From Isosphaeraceae bacterium EP7 (GTDB taxonomy: Bacteria; Planctomycetota; Planctomycetia; Isosphaerales; Isosphaeraceae), in contig CP151667.1 of NCBI GenBank assembly GCA_038400315.1, forward strand, positions 3,793,174 to 3,857,173: DNA of 64,000 nt. Reading direction: 5' to 3'. The notes under the pieces were generated by a model. The model was given only the letters and a program-made list of their open reading frames with translations, was not told the origin of the DNA and searched no databases. Below, one piece after another: positions 9,394 to 17,652 of the stretch. A program made the translations under genes and the position numbers. Every line of letters starts with the position of its first letter. Position 1 is the stretch's first letter.

Positions 9394-9960
9394 ATGCGAA
9401 TTCCGCGATTTCGGTTTACCTGGGCGGGGGTCCTGTCACTCTTGCTGGCAGCTCTATTCGCGTTCTGCATCTTGGCTTACTTGTTAATAAATCCCCGCGA
9501 TTGGGTCGAAACCGCGATCGTGGGCCTACCGGCGGATACACGATTCGTGTGCCTCGTCGCCGATGGACCACGGGGGCCGAGCGCGATGGATTGGTATCGT
9601 TTCAAGTTATTCCCCGTCTCGATCCACCCCAACGGAGATACATGGAGCTACTTAGATTCCAGTGACCTCTCTGACGTCGACCGTCCGCTTCGACGGGCTG
9701 TCGGGTGGAGGGCGTCCTTTCGGGTGGGAATCCTGCGGGGGGCGGAGGATGGCCGATGGCAGATCGCCTGGTTCGACCCACCGAAGGGCGAATTGCGGGA
9801 CCGATCGGTCATCCTCGGTGGAGGGCACTGGGCGGCTCGGTGGCATGATGCGGATGAAATTCAGGAGATGCCACGAAGCCTGCTGTCCTCTATGGGATTC
9901 GATTACGCCCTCGGGCAACTTCCAGAACGCGATGGTTTAAATGCACCTGTTCGCCCTTGA
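9394..9960 (+). CDS. Hypothetical single-pass membrane protein
   Basis: 188 residues. One N-terminal membrane segment (about residues 10-32) precedes an extracytoplasmic-like domain rich in Trp, Arg and Asp, with repeated W-containing motifs (GDTWSYLD, GRWQIAWFDPP, GGHWAARWHD). The start at 9394 is well supported by AGGATAGGAG directly upstream. Codon use at the 5' end is less GC-rich than its neighbours, which may mean recent acquisition. No family is recognised. Confidence 0.7.
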   Translation: MRIPRFRFTWAGVLSLLLAALFAFCILAYLLINPRDWVETAIVGLPADTRFVCLVADGPRGPSAMDWYRFKLFPVSIHPNGDTWSYLDSSDLSDVDRPLRRAVGWRASFRVGILRGAEDGRWQIAWFDPPKGELRDRSVILGGGHWAARWHDADEIQEMPRSLLSSMGFDYALGQLPERDGLNAPVRP

Positions 9961-9982
9961 CGTCTGAAGTAGGAACGAGATG

Positions 9983-10074
9983 AAGCTCTCGCCGAGGAGA
10001 TCGCTGCGGAGGTCCGGGCCGTTCCAGGATCGGCCGCGAACGTGCGAGAAGCGGCTGACCAGGGGGCGGACTGA
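9983..10074 (+). pseudogene. Remnant copy of the 3' end of the 8214-8522 gene
   Basis: One frame reads EALAEEIAAEVRAVPGS and ends REAADQGAD before a TGA. This closely parallels the tail of the 102-residue membrane protein (EALAAEARAVPGS and REAGAEGAD before TGA). No matching 5' part is present. It is a leftover of a tandem duplication or a deleted paralogue. Confidence 0.6.
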
Positions 10075-10083
10075 TCAAGGCCA

Positions 10084-10518
10084 TCAGATCACGTCCGCCC
10101 GCCAGGCGATCGAGCAGATGATGCCGACGGTGACGCATGCCGCGACCGGGGCAAGCATGGGGGGCGGCCCCCATCCTCCGAAGACGAAGATCCACGCGGC
10201 TATGGTGAAGATGACCCCGGAAATGGCACCCACCGGGATGGTCCAGGCCAGGGAGAGGAAGAGCGGGGCCGATCGCAGGAGGTGGGCGAGGAGGGCCAGG
10301 GGGCCGAGGGCGAAGAGGGAGGAGGCGGATCCCCAGGCGAGGAGGAAGGTTGCGGTCATCGGCAGGGGTTCTCCGCCGCTGGTGATGCCCGCGGAGATGA
10401 AGGTGCCGAGGATGAGGGCGGCCGGGATGCCGAGGAGACGGCGACGTCTCGACGGTTCTCCGACCCGGCCGATGGGTGGACTTGGTTGAGCCTCCGGAAC
10501 TGGTCGCGGCTCGTTCAT
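10084..10518 (-). CDS. Hypothetical four-helix membrane protein
   Basis: 144 residues. A Pro/Arg-rich cytoplasmic N-terminus of about 28 residues is followed by four hydrophobic segments, the last ending IICSIAWRADVI. No catalytic or binding motif and no recognised family. It lies on the same strand as, and downstream of, the cytochrome gene beyond a strong hairpin in the other direction, so it is probably independently transcribed. Confidence 0.65.
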   Translation of the reverse strand: MNEPRPVPEAQPSPPIGRVGEPSRRRRLLGIPAALILGTFISAGITSGGEPLPMTATFLLAWGSASSLFALGPLALLAHLLRSAPLFLSLAWTIPVGAISGVIFTIAAWIFVFGGWGPPPMLAPVAACVTVGIICSIAWRADVI

Positions 10519-10557
10519 CGTTCAGCCTCAGTGTCGATCGCATGGGGAGGCTGGACA

Positions 10558-10593
10558 GGCGGCCGACCTTCCTGGATCGGAAGGTCGGCCGCC
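10558..10593. terminator. Perfect 15-bp inverted repeat, probable terminator
   Basis: Positions 10558-10572 pair exactly with 10579-10593 across a 6-nt loop. It lies 21 bp past the stop of the minus-strand cytochrome gene. No T-tract follows. Confidence 0.6.
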
Positions 10594-10613
10594 GTGCATG
10601 CGTTGAGGGTCGA

Positions 10614-13583
10614 TCAGGGGCGGGCGACTTGCTGGCGGGTTCCCAGGTAGGCGAAGAGGTCGAGGAGCTCGCGGTCGGTGAGCTTGTCGAGGAGGCCTTC
10701 GGGCATCATGGATTCGTTGGTGTGCTTCTCGGCCTCGATGTCCTGGACGGGGATGACGAGGCGGTCGTTGGCGGTGCGGAGGACGAGGCCCTCGGGGGTC
10801 CGGTTGCGGACGAGGCCGGAGAGGACCCTGCCGTCGACGGTGGAGAGGGTGGTGACGCGGTAGTCTGCCGCGACCGAGGCGCTGGGGTCGAGGACGTTCT
10901 CGAGGATGTAGTCGGCCCGGCCGCGGTCGGAGCCGGTGAGGTCGGGGCCGACGTCGGCCCCGGTGTCGTAGAGGGTGTGGCAGGAGGCGCAGAGGCGGTC
11001 GAAGGCGACCCGGCCGCGGGCGGGGCTGGACGTTTCCAGGCGCACGGGGGTGAGGATGCCTTGATAGCGGGCGATGAGGCTGGCCTTCTCGCCCGAGGTG
11101 GCCCGCAAGGTGCCCCAGACCTCCGCGAGGCGATCGGCGATGCGTTTGTCGCCCAGGGTGAGGAGCTGGCGCGCGGTGGTGGCGGTGACGTCGGCTCGGG
11201 GGACGGTCCCGGCTTCGAGGGCGTCGATGAGGGCCAGGGCGTAGTCGGGACGGGTGGACAGGGTGGAGACGGCGTCGAGGCGCTCGGCGGGGGTCAGCTC
11301 GGGGTAGCGTCCGAGGATGGCCTTCGCGGTGCCCGGGTCGTCGAACGCGGCGAGGGCACGCAGGGCCGACGGGCGTAGGGCGGGGTCGGCGAGCTGGACT
11401 TGCAGGTCGGGGGCGAGGCCCGCGGGCCGGCCTTCGACGAGCGCGGTCAGGGCGGCGATCCGCCGAGGGGCGTCGGCCTTGGGGTCGGCCATCAGGGCTC
11501 GCAGGGACCTGTCAGCACCCGGGGCGTTGAACTTGAGGGAGAGGACGAGCGCGAGGTCGCGGACGGCCGGGGACGGGTCGGCGGCCAGGGCCTCGGCGAC
11601 GGCCGGCCAGGCGGCGGGCAGGGGGGCCGACTTGCGGGGCCTGAGGGCCTCGTGCAGCCCTTCCAGGAGCGGGCCGCGGACCGTGGCGTCGGCCGGAAGG
11701 AGCAGGGGGACGACCGCGGCGAGGCCGGCCTCGGGCTGGTCGGAGACGATCCGGCGGGTGAGGTACTGGCGGACGATCGGGATCTTGATCCGGGGGAGCA
11801 GCGCCGCGGCGCGGCCGCGATCGGCCGTGACGAGGGGCTCGACGGCGTACCAGATCATCAGCGGGAGGTCGGCGTCGGCGGCGTCCTCGGCGCGTCCGAC
11901 GAGGGGCTCGACGACGGCCCAGCGGTCGGCCGACGGGATGCGCTGGGCGGCCGAGGCGATGGCCAGCCGGACCCAGGCGGAGGGCTCATTGCCGGCCATC
12001 GCGACGAAGCGGGCGAGGGCCGCGGGGGAGGGAGCGCCGGCATCCACCAGCAGGCGGATGGCCCATCCACGCAGGTATTCGCTCTCATGCGAGAGCAGGC
12101 CCAGCAGCAGGGCTTCGTCGGCGCCGCCGGTGGCGTTGAGGGCCCAGAGGGCGCGGAGCTTCTGGGGGGCGGCGGGCGCGCCGTTCAGGAGCGTGCGGAG
12201 GGCGTCATGCACGGCCGTCATGGAGTGGCCGGCGGCGGCCCGTTCCTGGAGGATCCGGCGGGATTGGCGGACGAACCAGTCGTTGCGGTGGCCCTGGAGG
12301 GCGACGAGCGCGGCGTCGGGCAGGGTGTTCAGGTTGCCTTTGAAGGGCTTGGTCTGGCCGTAGCTGATCTTGAAGATCCGGCCGTTCTCGCGGTGCGAGC
12401 CGTCGGCGTCGGTCTCGTGGCACTCGCCGGTGTCGCTCCAGTCGGCCATGTAGACACCGCCGTCGGGCCCGTAGGTCAGCTCGATGCCGCGGAACCAGGG
12501 GTCGTTGACGGTGAGGAAGTCCTTGCCGTGGCGTGCGACGTAGCCCGAGCCCTTGCGCTCAAGGATGTCGTTATTCACGCGCTTGCCATGGAGGTTGCAG
12601 GTGAAGACGCCGTTGCGATAGACGTCGGGCCAGTTGTCGCCCAGGTAGAGCATGGCGCCGACGTGTGCGTGGCCGCCGCCGGCCTCGCCGTGCTTGCCCT
12701 CGCCGCCGCGCGAGTCGGTCCAGTTGCCGCCGGCCCAGTGGATGTGGTCGGCGCAGGTGCTCATCAGGCCGTAGCTGTTGGTGTTCTCGTCGTCGCCGAA
12801 CATGCGCTGGAAGCGGGCTCCGGGGACGACCCGGTAGAGGTGCGGGGTGACGCAGTTGGTGATGAAGGCCTCGCCCAGGTCGTCGAAGTCGAGGCCCCAG
12901 GGGTTGGTGGTGCCGCGCGAGACGACCTCGAAGATCCCCTTCGTGGGGTGGAACCGCCAGACGGCGGCGCTGACGGGGATGCGCTTGTCGTCGGAGGTGC
13001 CGGGGACGCCGACCTTGGAAATCGAGAGGATGCCGTTCATGCCCCAGAGCCAGCCGTCGGGGGCCCAGGACAGGCCGTTGACGAAGTTGTGCTGGGCCTT
13101 CTCGCCCGCCCAGCCGTCGAGCTTGACGATGGGGGGTCCGTCGGGGGCGTCGTCGCCGTTGGCGTCGGGGATGAAGAGCAGCTCGGGGGCGGCGGTGATC
13201 CAGACGCCGCCGAAGCCGAGGGCGACGCTGGAGAGGTTGGTGGCGCCTTCCCAGAAGACCTTGCGGGAGTCGTGCCGGCCGTCGCCGTCGGTATCCTCGA
13301 AGATGACGATCCGATCCTTGCCCTTGGGCCCGCCGCGGAAGGCGGGGTAGGAGAAGCACTCGGCGACCCAGAGGCGGCCCTTGGCGTCGATGTCGAAGCT
13401 GATGGGCTGGACGACGTCGGGCTCGCCGGCGAAGAGGCTGGCGTTGAAGCCCTGGGGCAGCTTGATGCTCGCCGCGGACTGGGCCACGGGGACGGGCGCC
13501 TTGGGGTCGGGCTCGGCGGCGTGGGCGTGGGCGCCGGCGGCGAGGAGCAGGGCGGTCAGCATGCGGGATCTGCGAGAGGTCAT
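10614..13583 (-). CDS. PVC-type membrane-bound dehydrogenase with HEAT repeats and cytochrome c domain
   Basis: 989 residues, exported (signal peptide to about residue 22). A six-bladed propeller of the 'putative membrane-bound dehydrogenase' type (TIGR02604-like) spans about 35-420 and carries DTDGDGRHD and GPDGGVYMADW motifs. Helical HEAT-like repeats fill about 430-830. A haem-binding domain of the Pirellula/Verrucomicrobium type (TIGR02603-like) has CASCH at about 866 and continues through GPDLTG to the C-terminus. Family knowledge suggests periplasmic oxidation of sugars or other organics with electrons passed to haem; the substrate is unknown. It is probably monocistronic, with a hairpin terminator downstream. 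Confidence 0.9.
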   Translation of the reverse strand: MTSRRSRMLTALLLAAGAHAHAAEPDPKAPVPVAQSAASIKLPQGFNASLFAGEPDVVQPISFDIDAKGRLWVAECFSYPAFRGGPKGKDRIVIFEDTDGDGRHDSRKVFWEGATNLSSVALGFGGVWITAAPELLFIPDANGDDAPDGPPIVKLDGWAGEKAQHNFVNGLSWAPDGWLWGMNGILSISKVGVPGTSDDKRIPVSAAVWRFHPTKGIFEVVSRGTTNPWGLDFDDLGEAFITNCVTPHLYRVVPGARFQRMFGDDENTNSYGLMSTCADHIHWAGGNWTDSRGGEGKHGEAGGGHAHVGAMLYLGDNWPDVYRNGVFTCNLHGKRVNNDILERKGSGYVARHGKDFLTVNDPWFRGIELTYGPDGGVYMADWSDTGECHETDADGSHRENGRIFKISYGQTKPFKGNLNTLPDAALVALQGHRNDWFVRQSRRILQERAAAGHSMTAVHDALRTLLNGAPAAPQKLRALWALNATGGADEALLLGLLSHESEYLRGWAIRLLVDAGAPSPAALARFVAMAGNEPSAWVRLAIASAAQRIPSADRWAVVEPLVGRAEDAADADLPLMIWYAVEPLVTADRGRAAALLPRIKIPIVRQYLTRRIVSDQPEAGLAAVVPLLLPADATVRGPLLEGLHEALRPRKSAPLPAAWPAVAEALAADPSPAVRDLALVLSLKFNAPGADRSLRALMADPKADAPRRIAALTALVEGRPAGLAPDLQVQLADPALRPSALRALAAFDDPGTAKAILGRYPELTPAERLDAVSTLSTRPDYALALIDALEAGTVPRADVTATTARQLLTLGDKRIADRLAEVWGTLRATSGEKASLIARYQGILTPVRLETSSPARGRVAFDRLCASCHTLYDTGADVGPDLTGSDRGRADYILENVLDPSASVAADYRVTTLSTVDGRVLSGLVRNRTPEGLVLRTANDRLVIPVQDIEAEKHTNESMMPEGLLDKLTDRELLDLFAYLGTRQQVARP

Positions 13584-13638
13584 CGTCGATGGGTTCCGGA
13601 GGGAGAGCGGCCGGGGGAGAGGCCCGGGCGGGGTCAGG

Positions 13639-14655
13639 TCAGTTGAAGTCGGCGTCGAGGACGATCCGGTAGCGGGCCTTGCCGGCTTCCAGGTGGGCGA
13701 AGGCGTCGTTGATCCGGCTCATGGGGAAGTGCTCGACCTGGGGCGCCACCTTGTGCCGGGCGGCGAAGCTGAGCATGTCGGCGATGCCCACGGGCGGGCC
13801 GGTGGGGGAGCCCGAGACCTGCTTCTGGGCGCCGATGAGGTCGTTTGCCACGACGGGGATCGGCTCCATGACGGCGCCGACGACGTGCATCCGCCCGTTG
13901 GGCGCGAGCGTGCTCATCAAGGCATGCCAGTCGAGCGTGACGTTGACGGTGATGAGGAGGAGGTCGAGCGAGCCGGCCAGGGCGCGGATGGCGGCGGGGT
14001 CTCGGCTGGAGACGACGTGATCGGCGCCGAAGGCGCGGGCCTCGTCGAACTTCGACTCGCTGGAGGTGAAGGCGGTGACCTCGCAGCCCCAGGCCGAGGC
14101 GAACTTCAGGCCCATGTGACCGAGGCCGCCGATGCCGACCACGCCGACGCGCGAGGTGGGCTTGATGCCGTGCGTGGCCAGCGGCGAGAAGACCGTGATC
14201 CCGCCGCAGAGCAGTGGGCCGGCCGAGCTGAGGTCCAGGCCGTCGGGCAGGGGGATGGTCCAGGCCCAGTGCGCCCGGACACGCTCGGCGAACCCGCCGT
14301 GGTGGCCGACGATGGTGGCGACCGCCTTGGCGCAGAGGTGCTGGTCGCCCGAGAGGCACTGGCGGCAGTGCATGCACGTCTCGGCGTTCCAGCCGACGCC
14401 CACGCGGTCGCCGACCTTCAGGCCCTTGGCGTACTCGCCCAGCGCCACGACGCGGCCGATGACCTCGTGGCCGCCGACGAACGGGTAAACGCTGATCCCC
14501 CAGTCATTGTTCAGGATCGAGAGGTCGGAGTGGCAGAGGCCGCCGTATTCGACGGCGATCTCGGCCTCCTCGGGGCCGAGCGGCCCGGGGTCGTACTGGT
14601 ACGGGACGAACGGGCCCTTGGCCTCGTGGGCGGCCCAGGCGCGGATGGTTGCCAT
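13639..14655 (-). CDS. Zinc-dependent NAD(P) alcohol dehydrogenase (CAD/YahK-like)
   Basis: 338 residues, the usual family length. GroES-like domain first: catalytic zinc ligands Cys41 (CHSD), His63 (GGHE) and Cys150; structural zinc ligands Cys94, 97, 100 and 108. The nucleotide-binding Rossmann motif GIGGLG is at about 174-179. This fits the cinnamyl-alcohol-dehydrogenase-like branch that reduces aldehydes broadly using NADPH. ATG 14655 begins the conserved N-terminus; the frame stays open to 15156 but antisense to the neighbouring gene. It is divergent from the TPP enzyme across about 200 bp, so the two may share regulation of aldehyde/pyruvate metabolism (inference). Confidence 0.92.
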   Translation of the reverse strand: MATIRAWAAHEAKGPFVPYQYDPGPLGPEEAEIAVEYGGLCHSDLSILNNDWGISVYPFVGGHEVIGRVVALGEYAKGLKVGDRVGVGWNAETCMHCRQCLSGDQHLCAKAVATIVGHHGGFAERVRAHWAWTIPLPDGLDLSSAGPLLCGGITVFSPLATHGIKPTSRVGVVGIGGLGHMGLKFASAWGCEVTAFTSSESKFDEARAFGADHVVSSRDPAAIRALAGSLDLLLITVNVTLDWHALMSTLAPNGRMHVVGAVMEPIPVVANDLIGAQKQVSGSPTGPPVGIADMLSFAARHKVAPQVEHFPMSRINDAFAHLEAGKARYRIVLDADFN

Positions 14656-14857
14656 GGATGTCGGGGGTCCGGGTTCCGAGTTCGGGCGGTCTGGTTTCCC
14701 GCTGAGAGCGTACCGTGCGGGGGCGACCCCGCCAACACGCGACCCGCCCGGTCGTGGGATCGGGCACGGGAGATGCGTGCTGGCGCATCGGGCGGGCCGC
14801 CGATCGCCGTGGTCGGGCGGGCCCGGTCGCCGGGGGGCGATTTTGGGGGTCCGAGGG
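14656..14857. promoter_or_regulatory. Divergent promoter region, ADH / TPP enzyme
   Basis: 202 bp separate the two divergent starts and must contain both promoters. No consensus boxes are evident. Confidence 0.4.
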
Positions 14858-16606
14858 ATGGCCAAGACGACCGGGGACGTGCTTTTCGAACGGCTGCTGG
14901 CGTGGGGCGTCGACACCGTCTTCGGCCTGCCGGGCGACGGCATCAACGGGTTCATGGAGGCCCTGCGGGTCCTCGAAGGGAAGATCAGGTTCGTCCAGGT
15001 GCGGCACGAGGAGGGGGCCGCGTTCATGGCGTGCGGCCACGCCAAGTTCACGGGCCGGCTGGGGGTCTGCATCGCCACGTCGGGCCCGGGGGCCATCCAC
15101 CTGCTCAATGGGCTGTACGACGCCAAGATGGACGGCGCGCCGGTGCTGGCGATCACGGGACAGACGTATCACGACCTGATGGGCATGCGGTACCAGCAGG
15201 AGGTGAACCTGCTGGGCCTGTTCACCGATGTGACGGTCTTCAACCAGCAGGTCAACGGGCCGAAGCATGCGCGAGGGCTTGTCGATGCCGCATGCCGGGC
15301 GGCGCTCGGCGCCCGCGGCGTGGCGCACCTGAACTGTCCCAATGACTGGCAGGACCTGACCGACGAGGCGGCCTCCGAGATGAACGTCGCCGGCCACACG
15401 TCGGCCGCCTGGACCCCGCCCATCGCGGTGCCCCAGCGAGAGTCGTTGGAGTCGGCCGCCGCGCTGCTGAACTCGGGCAAGAAGACGGTGATCCTCGTCG
15501 GCCAGGGGGCCCTGGGCGCGGGCGACGACGTGGAGGCGGCGGCCGAGCGGCTGGGCGCCCCGATCGTGAAGGCCCTGCTGGGCAAGGCGGTCGTCCCGGA
15601 TGACTCGCCGTTCTGCACCGGTGGGCTCGGCCTGCTGGGGACGCTCCCCTCTGAGCTGGCGATGGAGGAGACGGATAGCCTGCTGATGATCGGGACCAAC
15701 TTCCCTTATCTGAACTTCCTGCCCGCCCCCGGACGGGCGAAGGCCGTGCAGCTCGACCGCGACCCGACGAGGCTGGGCCTGCGCTACCCCATCGACATCG
15801 GCCTGACCGGCGACGCCGGCGCGACCCTGCGCGAGCTCGTCCCGATGCTGCAACGTCGAGCCGATCGCGCGTTCCTGGAGAAGGCGCAATCGAGGATGGT
15901 CGAGTGGCGCGACCTGATGCGGACGCAGTCGAGCCGCGATGACGTGCCGCTGAAGCCGCAGGTGGTGGCCCGGCACGTCAGCGAGCGATTGGCCGACGAC
16001 GCGATCGTGACGACCGACTCGGGGACGATCACGACCTGGGCGGCCCGCCACATCGACCTGCGGCGCGGGATGAAGTTCTCGTGCTCGGGCAACCTGTCGA
16101 CCATGGGCCCGGCCCTGCCCTACGCCAACGCGGCGCAGATGGCCCACCCCGAGCGGCAGGTGGTCGCCTTCGTGGGCGATGGCGGGTTCAGCATGCTGAT
16201 GTGCGAATTCTTGACGGCCGTGAAGTATGGGCTGCCGATCAAGGTCATCGTCATCCGCAACGACACGCTGGGCCAGATCAAGTGGGAGCAGATGGTCTTC
16301 CTGGGCAACCCGGAATACGGCTGCGAGCTCCAGGGCATGGACTTTGTCAAGTTCGCCGAGGCCTGCGGCGGCGTGGGCTTCCGGTGCGAGACGCCCGGCG
16401 AGGTCGGCCCGGCGATCGAGGCGGCGTTCGCGTCCCGCAAGCCTGCTCTCGTCGAGGCGGTGGTCGACCCGTTCGAGCCGCCGATGCCCGCGCGCGTCGG
16501 GGTCAAGCAGGTGATGCGCCTGGCCGAGTCGCTGGCCAGGGGCGAGCCGCGCGGGGGGAAGATCGCCGTGACCCTGTTCCGCGACAAGATCAAGGAACTG
16601 TTCTGA
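14858..16606 (+). CDS. Thiamine pyrophosphate enzyme, pyruvate oxidase/dehydrogenase (PoxB)-like
   Basis: 582 residues. It has the three-domain POX/ALS fold: PYR domain with the cofactor-activating Glu at 51 (RHEEGAAF), central domain (about 190-330), and PP domain with the TPP/Mg motif GDGGF at about 439 and its partner Asn about 28 residues on (VIVIRND). Overall similarity is to pyruvate:quinone oxidoreductase (PoxB), which decarboxylates pyruvate to acetate and CO2; acetolactate-synthase-like activity cannot be excluded. ATG 14858 precedes the conserved DVLFERLLAWGV; the open frame runs back to 14507 only by antisense overlap. A small membrane gene followed at 16638 but is now broken. Confidence 0.9.
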   Translation: MAKTTGDVLFERLLAWGVDTVFGLPGDGINGFMEALRVLEGKIRFVQVRHEEGAAFMACGHAKFTGRLGVCIATSGPGAIHLLNGLYDAKMDGAPVLAITGQTYHDLMGMRYQQEVNLLGLFTDVTVFNQQVNGPKHARGLVDAACRAALGARGVAHLNCPNDWQDLTDEAASEMNVAGHTSAAWTPPIAVPQRESLESAAALLNSGKKTVILVGQGALGAGDDVEAAAERLGAPIVKALLGKAVVPDDSPFCTGGLGLLGTLPSELAMEETDSLLMIGTNFPYLNFLPAPGRAKAVQLDRDPTRLGLRYPIDIGLTGDAGATLRELVPMLQRRADRAFLEKAQSRMVEWRDLMRTQSSRDDVPLKPQVVARHVSERLADDAIVTTDSGTITTWAARHIDLRRGMKFSCSGNLSTMGPALPYANAAQMAHPERQVVAFVGDGGFSMLMCEFLTAVKYGLPIKVIVIRNDTLGQIKWEQMVFLGNPEYGCELQGMDFVKFAEACGGVGFRCETPGEVGPAIEAAFASRKPALVEAVVDPFEPPMPARVGVKQVMRLAESLARGEPRGGKIAVTLFRDKIKELF

Positions 16607-16637
16607 CTCGATCCGAAACTCGAAGACGACCGGGGGG

Positions 16638-16757
16638 ATGCCAACGCCGAGCGGCGAGACGCCGATGGGACGACTGGCGGACGGGGCGATCGCCGGCCTG
16701 GCGAGCGCGGCGGCGATGCAGGGCCCGAAGGCCCTGATCCCCAGGGCCGCCGCACGA
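16638..16757 (+). pseudogene. 5' fragment of a split small membrane protein gene
   Basis: With a GGGGGG ribosome-binding run just upstream and 31 bp after the TPP gene, ATG 16638 opens a 39-codon frame. It reads MPTPSGETPMGRLADGAIAG and then a hydrophobic stretch to QGPKALIP before a stop. The hydrophobic N-terminus stops where a first membrane helix would end. A matching C-terminal part with helix and GLM motifs lies at about 20790-21172, so I read the two as halves of one YagU/DUF1440-like gene. The family link is from motif resemblance only. Confidence 0.45.
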
Positions 16758-16879
16758 TGAAGTGCTGGATTCGTGGCGAGTTGGCGCAACCATCGGGGCC
16801 CCACGCCACGCCCTCATTGCCGCTCACGGGCGTGTTCGCCGACCTGCTCGACCCCCGTCGCGACACCCGCAACATGCTC

Positions 16880-17065
16880 CACGACTTGACCGACATCGTG
16901 GTTCGAGTCAGGATCCCCGACCCCCAACGACTGGTCCTGGTTGTCATAGGACCAGGTCACGGTCCGCGCCGTGCCGCCCGAGGCCGTCATCTAGCGCTCG
17001 TTGAATTGATGTCCGTCCGAATCGTAGGCAAAAATGACCCGCCAGTGCAGGACCCCCCTCAAGGG
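16880..17065 (-). pseudogene. RHS-repeat remnant
   Basis: One minus-strand frame reads LHWRVIFAYDSDGHQFNER, a TAG stop, then MTASGGTARTVTWSYDNQDQ. The YDxDG ... WSYDNxxx spacing is that of RHS/YD repeats, which form the shells of polymorphic toxins. No start, core or C-terminal toxin is present and the frame is interrupted. The surrounding 16760-17238 shows nothing else. Confidence 0.5.
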
Positions 17066-17238
17066 CCAGACGGGCGGTTCGGTGGATGACTGCCGGGGTG
17101 ATCGTGCAATGACTCCGGCGCATGGCGGGATCTCCTGCTCAAGTTCTTTTCAAGCCCGAGTTTGGGATCCCCCATGCGCCTCGTCACCCTCTCTTTGAAA
17201 GTGCCGTGCCGGTCGCTGTTCCAGTGACGGCTGCCAAC

Positions 17239-17652
17239 TCAATCGAGGCGTAACGGTTCGAGTGTGGTGGCCGACGAACCGACGGTCACCTTCGGGGCGG
17301 TGTCCGGGTTCGCGTACTTTCCCTTCCAGACATCAAACTCAGTGTCCAGCCCCCGTTTATCGGCTCCCGTTCGCAACAACTCGAACGTGACCGCATATTC
17401 GCCCGGCGGCGCCCCGTCCACGGGGGCCGCGGTGCTCAATAGGAACCGGCCGTCCTTGCCGGTCACCCCGTTCGGGGTGAAGTCCATGTCGAATTTCGGG
17501 TGGAGTGTCACCTTCACTCCTTCGGCCGGCTTGCCCTTGAACAGCACCGTGCCGGACGTCGGCACGGTCCAAGGGGCCGAGATACCTCCCCCGCCGCACC
17601 CGACCACCGCCGCGCATACGAGGGCGACCATCACGACGCGGTTAGTATTCAC
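17239..17652 (-). CDS. Lipoprotein with carboxypeptidase-regulatory-like domain
   Basis: 137 residues. A lipoprotein signal ends at VVGC (Cys19), followed by a Gly run and one beta-sandwich domain: SGTVLFKGKPAEGVKVTLHP, then GKDGRF and PPGEYAVTF. This is the small transthyretin-like lipoprotein typically encoded after DUF1559 genes in planctomycetes. The GTG start at 17652 overlaps the DUF1559 stop by 11 bp, so the two are translationally coupled. Its paralogue is the damaged ORF at 18989-19684. It is likely anchored in the envelope, partnering the DUF1559 pseudopilin; the role is unknown. Confidence 0.85.
   Translation of the reverse strand: MNTNRVVMVALVCAAVVGCGGGGISAPWTVPTSGTVLFKGKPAEGVKVTLHPKFDMDFTPNGVTGKDGRFLLSTAAPVDGAPPGEYAVTFELLRTGADKRGLDTEFDVWKGKYANPDTAPKVTVGSSATTLEPLRLD

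Noticed and set aside
11400-13646. 748-codon plus-strand open frame
   Set aside because: Antisense to the PVC cytochrome gene, Gly/Val/Asp-rich with no recognisable domain.
16120-16947. 275-codon minus-strand frame over the TPP gene end
   Set aside because: Mostly antisense to the TPP enzyme, Ser/Arg-rich, with no domain.
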